DNA of 64,000 bases from Isoperla grammatica (taxonomy: Eukaryota > Arthropoda > Insecta > Plecoptera > Perlodidae). Below are positions 20,297-30,582 of this stretch, one piece after another. The first letter of the stretch is position 1. Each line of letters begins with the position of its first letter. The stretch spans positions 18,005,010-18,069,009 of the forward strand of contig OX246747.1 in assembly GCA_945910005.1 (NCBI GenBank). The letters run 5' to 3'. Under the pieces are notes generated by a model. That model was given only the letters and a program-made list of their open reading frames with translations. It did no database searches and had not been told where the DNA came from. The translations under genes were made by a program, and so were the position numbers.

Positions 20297-22019
20297 GCTT
20301 CCCCCGGGCCTCAGAGCCGTCCTCCTCGTTCTTGTAGTCGGTGTTGGCCGCCACCTGTTGTGCTTCCCCCGGGCCTCAGAGCCGTCCTCCTCGTTCTTGT
20401 AGTCGGTGTTGGCCGCCGCCTGTTGTGCTTCCCCCGGGCCTCAGAGCCGTCCTCCTCGTTCTTGTAGTCGGTGTTGGCCGCCACCTGTTGTGCTTCCCCC
20501 GGGCCTCAGAGCCGTCCTCCTCGTTCTCGTAGTCGGTGTTGGCCGCCACCTGTTGTGCTTCCCCCGGGCCTCAGAGCCGTCCTCCTCGTTCTCGTAGTCG
20601 GTGTTGGCCGCCACCTGTTGTGCTTCCCCCGGGCCTCAGAGCCGTCCTCCTCGTTCTTGTAGTCGGTGTTGGCCGCCACCTGTTGTGCTTCCCCCGGGCC
20701 TCAGAGCCGTCCTCCTCGTTCTTGTAGTCGGTGTTGGCCGCCACCTGTTGTGCTTCCCCCGGGCCTCAGAGCCGTCCTCCTCGTTCTTGTAGTCGGTGTT
20801 GGCCGCCACCTGCTGTGCTTCCCCCAGGCCTCAGAGCCGTCCTCCTCGTTCTTGTAGTCGGTGTTGGCCGCCACCTGTTGTGCTTCCCCCGGGCCTCAGA
20901 GCCGTCCTCCTCGTTCTTGTAGTCGGTGTTGGCCGCCACCTGTTGTGCTTCCCCCGGGCCTCAGAGCCGTCCTCCTCGTTCTTGTAGTCGGTGTTGGCCG
21001 CCACCTGCTGTGCTTCCCCCAGGCCTCAGAGCCGTCCTCCTCGTTCTTGTAGTCGGTGTTGGCCGCCACCTGTTGTGCTTCCCCCGGGCCTCAGAGCCGT
21101 CCTCCTCGTTCTTGTAGTCGGTGTTGGCCGCCACCTGTTGTGCTTCCCCCGGGCCTCAGAGCCGTCCTCCTCGTTCTTGTAGTCGGTGTTGGCCGCCACC
21201 TGTTGTGCTTCCCCCGGGCCTCAGAGCCGTCCTCCTCGTTCTTGTAGTCGGTGTTGGCCGCCACCTGTTGTGCTTCCCCCGGGCCTCAGAGCCGTCCTCC
21301 TCGTTCTTGTAGTCGGTGTTGGCCGCCACCTGTTGTGCTTCCCCCCGGCCTCAGAGCCGTCCTCCTCGTTCTTGTAGTCGGTGTTGGCCGCCACCTGTTG
21401 TGCTTCCCCCCGGCCTCAGAGCCGTCCTCCTCGTTCTTGTAGTCGGTGTTGGCCGCCACCTGTTGTGCTTCCCCCGGGCCTCAGAGCCGTCCTCCTCGTT
21501 CTTGTAGTCGGTGTTGGCCGCCACCTGTTGTGCTTCCCCCGGGGCTCAGAGCCGTCCTCCTCGTTCTTGTAGTCGGTGTTGGCCGCCACCTGTTGTGCTT
21601 CCCCCGGGCCTCAGAGCCGTCCTCCTCGTTCTTGTAGTCGGTGTTGGCCGCCACCGGTTGTGCTTCCCCCGGGCCTCAGAGCCGTCCTCCTCGTTCTTGT
21701 AGTCGGTGTTGGCCGCCACCTGTTGTGCTTCCCCCGGGCCTCAGAGCCGTCCTCCTCGTTCTTGTAGTCGGTGTTGGCCGCCACCTGTTGTGCTTCCCCC
21801 GGGCCTCAGAGCCGTCCTCCTCGTTCTTGTAGTCGGTGTTGGCCGCCACCTGTTGTGCTTCCCCCGGGCCTCAGAGCCGTCCTCCTCGTTCTGGTAGTGG
21901 GTGTTGGCCGCCACCTGTTGTGCTTCCCCCGGGCCTCAGAGCCGTCCTCCTCGTCCTTGTAGTCGGTGTTGGCCGCCACCTGTTGTGCTTCCCCCGGGCC
22001 TCAGAGCCGTCCTCCTCGT
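20297..22019. repeat. 65-bp minisatellite, 26 full units plus a 33-bp partial unit
   Basis: The unit starts gcttcccccgggcctcagag and includes gtcctcctcgttcttgtagt and ggccgccacctgttgt. The distance from the first unit start (20297) to the last (21987) is exactly 26 x 65, so there is no indel in the whole array. Variants are single substitutions. A three-unit block carrying the linked changes cacctgctg and cccccagg recurs 195 bp later (near 20812 and 21007), showing block duplication. Each 63-residue frame runs into the tag of ttgtagtcgg, so the array is not coding. Confidence 0.97.
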
Positions 22020-22179
22020 GTGGTAATGGTTCTGTGTTAAGTGGTCTGTGGTTAGTGGTTTGGCGAGTCTTAGGAAAGGCTAAATTTAGGAGCACGTGAG
22101 GAACGACTAAGCATTTGACCCATAGTGTAATGTAATTGCCTCGGTCTTTTGGTACCCTCCTACAACCAACCACCTAGTG
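22020..22179. other. Short unassigned stretch
   Basis: Nothing is recognised between the minisatellite and the Harbinger-like fragment. Confidence 0.3.
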
Positions 22180-22400
22180 TTAGTTGAAATGCCTACGTAA
22201 CAGCTGGTCTCTACCTCGTTGGCCTGCCTGTAGGTATCCATTTTGTGCTATTCCAGCTGGTGGCAATTCTGGTACAAAGGGCATTGGAGCGCCAATATCA
22301 TCATCCATCGGTTCGGGAATAGGTAGTCGTTGTAGGGTGGCAATATTGTGTAGGACTAGAATTGCGGAAACGATCTTTGATGCGACTGGTGGAGAACAAT
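22180..22400 (-). pseudogene. PIF/Harbinger (HARBI1-like) transposase, C-terminal fragment
   Basis: The minus frame reads ASKIVSAILVLHNIATLQRL, then a proline-rich acidic linker (PEPMDDDIG), and ends RGRDQLLRRHFN and a stop. The A.KI..A..VLHNI helix followed by an acidic linker and R..L...F end is the C-terminal signature of Harbinger DDE nucleases. The upstream part is cut off by the SINE-like copy at 22402. The same-strand Myb/SANT-like exon at 24198-24404 could be the second protein of the same element, because Harbinger elements usually encode a nuclease and a Myb-like protein. Confidence 0.65.
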
Positions 22401-22401
22401 G

Positions 22402-22638
22402 AAGCGTCTGGTAGGGCCACCCTAGCCGGACAGGTCGAGGAGGAGAAGTCAGACGAAATGCAGTCCACTTCCTCCCCACTCCCGTTTCCTCCCCTTCCCT
22501 TTTCTTCCCCGCCCTCCTACTTGACCCTTTCCTCCAAACACCCCCCTAGTTCATCTTCATATATCACCCACTCATTGTCTCGATTAGCCTCGTTGCAAAA
22601 ATATGAGACGTTAAGCCCAAATATCAATCAATCAATCA
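22402..22638 (+). mobile_element. 5'-truncated SINE-like copy (copy f, short 3' subfamily)
   Basis: It starts within the hairpin region (gaagcgtctggtagggccac), so the ribozyme-like head is lost. It keeps gaggaggagaagtcagacga, the C-rich middle, tatgagacgttaagccc and an (ATCA)n tail. It sits between the Harbinger fragment and a LINE endonuclease fragment. Confidence 0.8.
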
Positions 22639-24130
22639 GTATGAATAATAGCCGCCGTCGCCTCAAGGAACTCCAGATCCAACATTGGGCATACCTGGTA
22701 CTGTATATGCGTTCTTATCAGTATGGCAGTGCCTCCTTCCGTGATTCTATCGTTTCTTATGCAAGAGTATTTATGTAATTTGAAGGTAATGTTAGCCTTG
22801 GGAAACGTCTCGCTTATCATGCATATGCGTATTTGCTTTGTTCGTAAGAAGTTGTGCAGCTCTTCCTTTTTACCAATTAAGGAGTTGGCATTCCATGCCA
22901 TCATGTTAATATTATCGGTCTTGGGTTTATGGTTTGGTGCCATGTTGGTTGGTGCATGACCGAACTTAAAATATAGGCATAGCCATTGACATAATAATCT
23001 CCAGTGGGGGATAGTCAGTTCTGAGATTCTCCTGTATCCCTCCCTGCTGCATGTTTTTGTTGAACCATACGTTAGTTCTACGTATTGGCGCTTCCTTGAT
23101 TCTAGGATCCATACGGCTGTAATTTTCATTCACACTATTTCGACTGGCTTTGGGCTGCCCATGCTGCCGGGCCCTGGCTTCATGGTACTATTGGCAATCC
23201 ACCTGCCCATGGACTGCTACCTTATCGCGGTGGGCAGGTTTGCGTGCTTTAATGATTCCTAGAGCTATGCCGGCGGAAGCGTATGCTTCTGGTAGGGCCA
23301 CCCTAGCCGGACTGGTCGAGGAGGAGAAGTCAGACGAAGTGCAGTCCACACCCCAATCCCCTTACCTCCCCTTTTCCCCTTTCCTCACGCTCCCTCCTAC
23401 TTGCCCTTTTCCTCCAAACAGCCCCATATTTCATCTTTATATATCACCCACTCATTGTCTCGATTAGCCTCGTTGCAAAAATATGAGACGTTAAGCCAAA
23501 ATAATCAAATCAATCAACCCTTCCAATTTGACGTATGGTCACCCCTGCAATTGGCGCAAGCCGGGCTATCTTCCCTCTTTTTAGTGCATGACACTGTGGC
23601 GTGTCCTGCTCCGCACTTGACGCATTTATTCTTATTCGTGCAGTATTTGGCCGCATGCCCGAACTTTTGGCACCTAAAGCACTGGGGAGGGCCCCCCGGC
23701 GCCACAAATTTATCAAATACAACCTAAGGGTAACATAGCTTATGTATGTCTTCAAGCGTATTTGCTTCAGATGGGTCAATCTTGACTAGGATTAGGGGCA
23801 ACAAGGGCTTTGGCTCCTAATTTGTGAGACTGTTGGGTTCTCGACCCCTTGCGCCTCAAGTTCCTCTACAACCCATTCAATACTGGTCGTTCTGTCTATA
23901 CCCCGTATTACATATTTGCTAGCCCTTTCACCCACTGGTGTGAAGTTATGATACTCTGCTGTAGCCGTATCGAGAAGCTTTATCATCGCTCGAAAGTCGG
24001 CTGCTGAGTTAACATTAAGCCTAGTGGTGCCACCTCTGGATTGAAGTTCAAATGGCTCCGTGCATGTGTCCCGAGCGCCTTTGGCTATGTTATCGAAGCT
24101 TTCGATATTTCTACTAATAATAGGGGGTGG
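22632..24130 (-). pseudogene. LINE relic: ORF1 (gag-like) and start of ORF2 endonuclease, broken by a SINE-like copy
   Basis: Reading leftward: an ORF1 segment with FRAMIKLLDTATAEYHNF and RASKYVIRGIDRTTSIEWVV (RRM-like pre-knuckle domain, about 24010-23840), a frameshift, then three zinc-knuckle-like units CFRCQKFGHAAKYC, CVKCGAGHATVSC and CANCRGDH (about 23690-23530); the SINE-like copy g; then an apurinic-type endonuclease start NINMMAWNANSLIGKKEELH with the catalytic-Glu motif ISETF and GGTAILI (22890-22680). ORF2 stops at copy f, so RT is missing. This is a Jockey/I-type layout, dead by frameshift and truncation. It lies in the presumed intron of the Myb/SANT-like gene. Confidence 0.75.
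23202..23517 (+). mobile_element. SINE-like element (copy g, short 3' subfamily)
   Basis: It starts CCTGCCC and is full-length. The P1 strands CCTGCCC/GGGCAGG are intact, while the inner hairpin is written CTAC/GCGG, so one pair is weakened. It ends with tatgagacgttaagcc and (AATC)-like tail units. It interrupts the LINE ORF1 knuckle region. No clean target duplication was found. Confidence 0.82.
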
Positions 24131-24197
24131 CTTCGGTTTCCGTCTGTCCCCATCTAAGTTGTTGGTGGCGGGCTCAGCCAGGGTATGATCTACTTAC

Positions 24198-24404
24198 CGC
24201 CTTGATGGATCGCGTTATTGTGGCTACAGCATTGACCGACTCTGCCACCATTTCCCACGCACGGTCCTTGTGTGCCTTTGTCAGAGTAGCACAGAACTCT
24301 CCATTCATAGTGGCACTTCGTAGCTGTACCTCACGCACAAGCACTAATTTCTCTTCTTCAGTAAAATTTATAGAACGGGCTGCCATGGCTCTAACTTCAG
24401 CCAT
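24198..24404 (-). CDS. NAIF1-like Myb/SANT protein, first coding exon
   Basis: It starts with ATG and encodes 69 residues. After MAEVRAMAARSI comes NFTEEEKLVLVREVQLRS, then a helix AHKDRAWEMVAESVNAVATI ending RSIKA. This is the Myb/SANT-like domain of the NAIF1/FSBP type (NF...E...LV.EV, AW..V...VNAVA). A strong donor (AAGGCG|GTAAGT, GT at 24197) follows in phase 0, exactly where the conserved V.KKW..L helix should continue in the next exon. Reading on gives a stop within seven codons, which supports an intron here. The next exon was not found; the space leftward is filled by a LINE and SINE-like elements. It could be a host gene or the Myb-like gene of a Harbinger transposon whose nuclease end lies at 22180-22400. 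Confidence 0.6.
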
Positions 24405-25109
24405 TTTGAAAATAATTGTGTTCCCGCAATCGCCGTGATGACGTCACACATTATTATTATTTTGGCGACCTGTGATTGGCTGTCGACTTCGATTCGGGTA
24501 GCATGGACTTTACATTATAACCCTATGTTAACACTTGTACTGGATAAGGTTTGACCCTTAGAGTTACCCCGGGGTCAAATTGACCTGGGGTTAGCGAGAG
24601 TTAAAGAAATGTACAGGAATGAGGCCCCTGTAGAGCAAATGTGGCCTAGGCCAGGCCTGCCTTCTAGCTCAGAGATTAAAAATTTTAGTTACAAGTAGTC
24701 TAGGACCAAGGCCTACGCCGTATCAGTTATCACATGTGGAGTTGACAGTTACCCATTTGACGAGTACCTGCTGCCAGTGTAGAAGGCCTACCATGTGGTT
24801 CTAACAAAGGCACTGGTTTGAAACAAGGATAGGAGAAGCCAAGCCAATCAGCATTTCCCGTTATTACGAGTTGATAGCAAATTGATTACAAATAATTATG
24901 ATGCCAGTTATGTAAATTAATAGCTACACGTTGTAGACATTAACATAGTTGAGTCAAATATTATTCACACATAGAAACTGTGATTCTTCTACCAGATGTA
25001 TATTATATTTCGTTACCGTTGCCCAGTTGTGCGCTTCTTAAAAACCATAAATATTGTAACGTGAATAGGATGACATTGCAAATGACTTGAGGACACATAT
25101 TCTTTGTTA
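24405..25109. other. Unassigned stretch upstream of the Myb/SANT-like exon
   Basis: No gene is recognised. It begins with the expected promoter area of the minus-strand exon (ttggcgacctgtgattggct). Further right are AGGCCT-type motifs. Confidence 0.3.
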
Positions 25110-25375
25110 TATTTTTATTACATTTTTTTCGGTGCAGAAGATGGGCGGGGGAAGCACCAGCACCAGATCTTAGCCACTCACTGAGCCAAAACATTAATGA
25201 ATGTGCATTGTGTCTTTCGGACAACATTTGAATCACCGGTATCTGGCCTTCATGTTCGTTAGGAATACTTATTACTCCTGTGTACAGAGAAATATGTTTA
25301 GATAAGATCTGGCCAGAACGTGGAAGTTTGTCTTTCAAACCGCCAGTTTCATCGATATTAATCCTACTGTTGTGA
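25110..25375 (-). pseudogene. Transposase-like fragment (family uncertain)
   Basis: The minus frame reads INIDETGGLKDKLPRSG, then LYTGVISIPNEHEGQIPVIQ, then MLSERHNAHSLMFWLSEWLR. An Asp followed by TGG, a hydrophobic strand, PV.QMLS.RH and a tryptophan-rich helix is the pattern of a DDE transposase core seen in several MULE-like animal proteins. The remainder is missing and the frame leads into unrelated sequence. The family name is not certain. Confidence 0.35.
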
Positions 25376-25435
25376 GCGCCCTCGTTGTTTTGTCTTGTTT
25401 GGGTTTGTTGTGTGTTATATTTTGTTGTTCGTAAG

Positions 25436-26090
25436 TTCAGTTCAGTTCAGTTCAGTTTAATATTCATATATCAGGTATACATTTCATAGAATGCTCATAC
25501 ATCATATTTCGTCAATAAGGATAATAATATAGTAAAAAAGATGATAATAAAGACACCTAGGTGTATAAATTCTGCCTTACAAGAGATTGCACTGAGGAAA
25601 CACAAGTACATGAAAACACTATTCAAGTCAATGCAGATGTAAAGCACGTATAAAAATAGAGTGACAAATTAGTGCCAAGCTTGCACAGACAATAGTCTTG
25701 CAACACAATACATAAAAACAACCATTACAATCAATACATACAACAATTTGTGAAGCAAGTGTAAAATAAGTGTAAAATTAGTGCCAGGCTTGCACTGAGA
25801 ACAATGAGAACAATGGTCATGCAGGCAGCATCACAGAGGAATAGATCTCAGTTAAAAATGTCATTTATAACATATAAGGTTTTATCGATTAAGTACCTTT
25901 TAAGAGCGGACCTGAATACTTCCAACTTATTAATATTCGTGACCCTCTTGGGTAAAGCGTTAAAGATTTTGATGCCCAAGAAGTCAGGGCTTTTTTGCGT
26001 TAGCTCAAGCTTGCGAGGTTGCACATGGTAGTTACCTTTAGTCCTGGTATTGTGACTATGAATGTCCCCATTGAGCACTGATTTCTCTGC
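25436..26090 (-). mobile_element. 5'-truncated LINE, ORF2 C-terminus plus 3' UTR with (CTGAA)n tail
   Basis: The minus frame at 26078-25848 reads HSHNTRTKGNYHVQP, then FLGIKIFNALPKRVTNINKL and RSALKRYLI. This is the conserved tail of Jockey/CR1-like ORF2 proteins (H.TR...., G...YN.LP..I). About 390 bp of 3' UTR follow, ending in about four CTGAA units at 25436-25456 (read as ttcagttcag on the plus strand). A microsatellite tail is typical of LINE 3' ends. It contains a short internal duplication (gtgccaggcttgcac-like at 25671 and 25780). Confidence 0.65.
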
Positions 26091-28470
26091 ATTTATATTG
26101 ATTATTGAACACTAGTACTTTGTTCTTCCTAACAATACCCCAAGAATACCACTTTATGAGGAACAATTTTAAAGAAGTTCAATCCCATGCATTATCGGAT
26201 CATATGAAAGTTATGTTTTTCCATCAAAAAACTGTAGCTGTGCGATTCAAGTCATCTACAAAAGATAAACAAGAATATTATACAAAACACTGGAGCACTT
26301 TTCACCCGACGTTTGCTGTTATATTGCCACAAATTAAATCACACACACGTAAATCGATTGACAATGAGATGAAGCTGCTGCTGTTGCACCTCTAGCTCTG
26401 TTTGTTTGGCCCCGATCATGGATGCTGTGTGCTACTGGTCCTCTGGTCCTGGTCCATGGTGGTGGTGGTGGTGGTACAGTAAGCGCCAGTCGTGGAGTAA
26501 AGTTCCGCTCCACACATGAAACAATATCAATTTGAAATAATTTTAGACAATATGCAGCTACAAGATGAAAATTATCGGTTATATTTGAAGAAATTTTAAA
26601 AATTCAATTGCAAAAGTGTGTTCCCTCACCAATAGGTATCAGGAGCTTGAAAAACAGTTGCCTATTCAAACCAATTCAATAAATATAAAATAAAGTAATT
26701 TTAAAGTAAAATTTGCTGCTGGAGAAATACTAGTTTTTACTTGTTAATACTTGTTGCTAGGTACCACCTCTACAGCAAGGAGTGAAAATACATTACCTAC
26801 CTATTTATTTATTTAAACAATAAAATAAATAAACAAATAGCTTTGTAATGGAAAAGAATAAAATGATGCATAAAAATAATTAAATAAATGGAGCAATTTT
26901 TAAAAAGAAATATAATAAAATCAACATGAAACATTGTTTGGGAATGATTTACATAAGCTTTTGTACCAATAACCCTTTTACAGTAATCTGTACCAGTCTC
27001 ATAAACCGTTCTGAAACAGGTTAATTATCAATACTGTCTGCCTACCTAAGGTCATGTATGCATATAGGTACATTTTGTGGGTGGGATTAAGGCATGTAGG
27101 CCTACTTATTCATTAATCGATTCATCCAACCACGGTGTATCGACATGTGACTGATGTGAGGTGTCACTAATAATTGTTTCTATTTTCTAATTTGTTACAC
27201 AAAAATCATATATTTACAGATAATTTAGCTCGTGTGAGACACTAAACTCAGTGCAGACTAAAATAACTGGAAAGAAAAAGAGAAAGCATTGATTTGGGGA
27301 CTGCGTAAAATATCTTCTTGCCATTCTTTAGCCTCGAACCTACATTGTATGTGACGGTAGCCTACAACAGTTTTATAGTTTACCTACCAACGTGTATCAA
27401 ATCATACTTTTTAACTAGATCTTCACTGTCCTACATTCAAACCACCAACATTTAAGCATCATGTTTCTCTTCCTTAACACTGACCCTACTGTGACCCTAC
27501 CAAGTGAATAATCGTCACATGACATGATTAAATTTTACAAACCTAAGAGGCAACAGTAGTGGAAACTTATGTAGGGCTAACGTGGCTTTGCTGCCAAACG
27601 TATTGTTGTGACATTTTACTTTGGAGGCCACTGTACATGGTAGGCCTAGGCCTTCCATTCGTTACCGGTAGACCAGGTGGGGTTGATGGAATATGTGCAA
27701 TGTAATGCGTACTTACACAATTTGCTAATTATATCCACCCTGTTCTCTGCTGGTCTTTTAATCCAATGTGTATTTCATCAATGCACCCAATGGCCCTGGA
27801 ACTGGCACAAAGCATAGTTGAATCTGAAAATACAAAAAGGGCCTCATTAGTCAGCCAATTAACATCTATACAGCTTGGGCATAGGGTATAAGCAACTGTC
27901 AATTGTCATAATTGAACTGTCGTTAAACATGTCTGGTGCCTTAGGTCCGAGCCCTACGTCTAAGGTAGCCTAGGCCTAAGCTATGGGTTCTAGGCCTAAG
28001 GCCTTACAAGTTACAATTGGATTTATCTAGGCTATGCTAGGGCCTTGACCTAGAGGTTAGGCCTGCGGACAATGATGTAGGCCTACCGGTAGCATAGACC
28101 TAGCTCAGTTGACCTAGGCCTAGTGCCTGAATTAATCTAGAACCAATTATGTTAAGTTAATGAGTCTGTTCTCCAACTTACCTTGTTTGTCTATGTGGCT
28201 AGGCCTAGCCTTAGGCTTAGCACTTCGAAAGGGTAGGCCCTAGGGCTCCGCCTGCAGAGCAATGTGTTCACGGCTTCTCAAAACCTCTTCAATTGACACT
28301 TCCCAGCTAATTTTCGACAGATGCCAATATAGAGCATAAACACACTTGTCTTCCTGACGGAATGTGATACCAAGGACAAATCGAACGACGGGCAGGTAGC
28401 CTAGGCCTATGAGCAGATGACTAGGGTCCTAGGGCTAACCTAACCAACCTCGAGTTTGACACACACTTTG
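26091..28470. other. Long stretch without a recognisable gene, rich in AGGCCTA motifs
   Basis: No frame matches a family. There is a (GGT)n run near 26458 and AT-rich sequence to about 27600. The part at about 27640-28440 is dense in AGGCCTA and related palindromic words (for example around 27950-28140). Confidence 0.4.
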
Positions 28471-28844
28471 TGCTTTGGAAAGTAGTAATTTCGTAACAGC
28501 TTATTGTTCGAGTAGTTTGGAAGATCCAGCTATTCTCGGAACACTCTTCTTTGCCCCTCAGTTACTTGCTCGATCCAAACTGCAACCAAACGCGAGACCT
28601 CGAAGTGTCAGTCAGCTGTCTGTTGTCGACATTTTCAAGTCGCCTGCGGGAGGCGGGACTTACCTGACCTATAATTTCGCGGGAAATTAAAAGTATTTCA
28701 AACGGGAAATGATTGTAATACGTTCTTGCTAAATATTTATATATAAATTTAGCTTTCAATTTGGAACACACATGTACCATATATTTCAATTAATTATTTT
28801 AAATCTGAAGAAGCACGGGTCCGCTATGTTGAATAAGCAACTCT
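28471..28844. other. Unassigned stretch
   Basis: Nothing is recognised. A donor-like ggcgggacttacctg (minus strand) near 28650 could end an exon reading through 28660-28790, but no domain supports it. Confidence 0.25.
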
Positions 28845-28854
28845 CGGGAGTAAA

Positions 28855-29152
28855 AACCCGTCTGGGCCCGGGGAAGAACAGGCCCAGAGTGACTCTGCTA
28901 GTCGTAAGAGGCGACAAAAAGAGACCCTGTCCCTTTCCCCCCACTGTCCCACTGAATATTTCTCCTCCCACTTGGCCCTGCCCTCCCTTGCTGGACTCCC
29001 GTATGACGACCCACGCGACGTACAATGGACCTGATTCGGATGTGGCTTTGTTCTTCATCATCATCTTTCCCATCTTCATTATCACCCGCTCATCGTCTCG
29101 ATTAGCCATAGTTGCACAAATATGAGACGTAAAGCCCCATTAATCAATCAAT
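28855..29152 (+). mobile_element. SINE-like element with a different 5' head (copy h, long 3' subfamily)
   Basis: Flanked by a 10-bp target duplication CGGGAGTAAA (28845-28854 and 29153-29162). The 3' 230 bp match the long subfamily (ccactgtcccactgaat and on), but the 5' 60 bp are new: they start aacccgtctgggcccggg and form a 7-bp hairpin CTGGGCC/GGCCCAG, followed by tcgtaagaggcgac. The host sequence on both sides is itself repetitive (ggagtaaa... aactc). Confidence 0.85.
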
Positions 29153-29577
29153 CGGGAGTAAACTTTTAACTCCTGCCACAGAGCAGGAGTTAAATTTTTG
29201 AGTTAAATAACCCCCAAAACTGGCTAACTTCCTCTTGTGGATTCGGAAACCGGAGTAAAGCGCGGCTTACTCTAAAAATTAACTCTTTTTTTCTTAACTC
29301 CGCTTTGTGGATTCGGGCCCAGATGTATATGTATAAGTTAATTAGATGTGTAGAGCCTAAAGTAAGTGAGTATTTGGTTTGGAAAGAGTGCTCGTTAGTC
29401 CCTTCACCCCGACGAGTGATCAAGGCTGTAGAAGCCGAATCGTTTCGTTGTTATTTGTATTTGTAGCCTATATGCCTATATATTTTTCACGCCCTCCAGA
29501 TTTCAGATGGCCTTCCTATCGTCTTCCTGTAAGCTGTCAGTTCCTATCACTCTTTCCAAACCAAATAAAACCAAAAT
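29153..29577. other. Unassigned stretch, partly repeat-like
   Basis: The segment 29153-29320 contains paired words ttgtggattcgg (twice) and ggagtta/taactcc inversions, suggesting a decayed inverted-repeat element into which copy h was inserted. The rest shows nothing. Confidence 0.35.
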
Positions 29578-30470
29578 AAATAAATGAAAAGTAGATTCAT
29601 GATGTTGTTGTTGTGTTCTTATCTCTCTTGCAGTTGGCTATTAGCCGATGGCAACAGTTTTCTTTCCTCCTTCCTTTCCTCTGGGTTCCTCTCTCTTCTT
29701 CCCACCCCGTTTCGCTTATGTATAATGTAATTCAAATAAATGATCAGTTTCTGCAGAATGTTTTGATATATATATATGTTGGATAATATTTGCATGGTCC
29801 AGACTGACATCTCCACATCTTGTTTTCTCGCAAACTAACCAACAGCTTACCACGTTGCAGTCGCGCGTCCGCCAGCAAGCGAAGACGCTGATACGGCCCC
29901 ACCGCCAATCAGCATGCGTAAATCACAGCATCACCCGCCGACGGTCGCGGACAGGACGTACCCGACGTTCACATTTGCCGACGTATCGACGTCGCCGACG
30001 GCCGCCGACAAAGCCGCCGACGAGGCGTTTGACGAGCTGTGGAGGATCGGTGAACAAAACAAGGAGAACACGGTCCGCAGATGGGCACTGTTTACGCAGC
30101 AGAAAGCCCTCAGGACGCAGACCAGTCCCGTGGGCGCGTCGGCGAGGTCGAGGGAGGTCAACAGTATGCCGGTGTCGAGGAAGCGCAGCCTGTCGCCCGG
30201 GTGAGTGGGTCAACGCTGGCAAGCGCGCTGACAGCCCGAGAAACTAGTGATACGTCACCCCCCGACCTGACATGTCGGAACCGGGTGTTTGATTATTATT
30301 ATAATAAAATATATTATGTGATTTAATAGTCAATTGCCGCTAAATATAGGAATGTTATCTCGCCCGCAGCTTCAACCCGCGCTGTAAGAAGGTGCTGAGC
30401 TACGATCGTTGGCTGGTCGTCGCCAAGAGCGTCACGAGCTCGCCTCATTCCGAGGATAATAGAGACGCAT
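29578..30470 (+). repeat. Left arm of a 0.9-kb inverted duplication
   Basis: Reverse complement of 31743-32643 with very few changes (for example one substitution at about 30220 and a shorter TA run near 29767). It carries a complete exon, an intron and the first 101 bp of the next exon, so it is a DNA-level duplication and not a retrocopy. The 1.27-kb spacer contains a SINE-like copy. Confidence 0.92.
29861..30200 (+). CDS. Internal exon of an unrecognised gene (340 bp)
   Basis: A tract ending ttgcag gives an acceptor at 29860, and a GTGAGT donor begins at 30201. The frame that agrees with the next exon reads ARPPASEDADTAPPPISMRK, then DRTYPTFTFADV, AADEAFDELWRIGEQNKENT and SMPVSRKRSLSPG. 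It begins with two bases of a split codon and ends in phase 2. GC content is well above its surroundings, with codon usage unlike random sequence. No domain is recognised; the product looks like a disordered, serine/proline-rich region of a nuclear or cytoskeletal protein. An inverted copy lies at 32352-32013. Confidence 0.65.
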
Positions 30471-30582
30471 CGCCGCAGCGATCGCCACTGTTCAACGAGA
30501 CGAGACACTCCGAGGTCAACGGGAGGTCGGCGCGACGCGATGGATTGCCCACGTCATCGCCGCTCTCCAATGGATCACAGAG
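30370..30582 (+). CDS. Next exon of the same unrecognised gene (213 bp)
   Basis: The acceptor gcccgcag ends at 30369 and the donor GTCAGT starts at 30583. Joined in phase to the previous exon it continues FNPRCKKVLSYDRWLVVAKS followed by a Ser/Pro-rich stretch (SPHSEDNRD, SPQRSPLFNE, SSPLSNGSQR). The KKVLSYDRWLVVAK segment is the only ordered-looking part. Only the first 101 bp of this exon are included in the inverted duplication, so the left copy is the more complete one. The function is not recognised. Confidence 0.62.

Noticed and set aside
20297..22019. CRISPR-like array
   Set aside because: Units are contiguous without unique spacers and the window is eukaryotic.
20341..22099. Many overlapping 63-residue frames in the 65-bp array
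   Set aside because: They recur with the repeat period and each stops at the same tag in the unit. They are an artefact of the minisatellite.
26105..26395. 96-codon plus frame
   Set aside because: AT-rich, no domain, and no splice signals in keeping with an exon.
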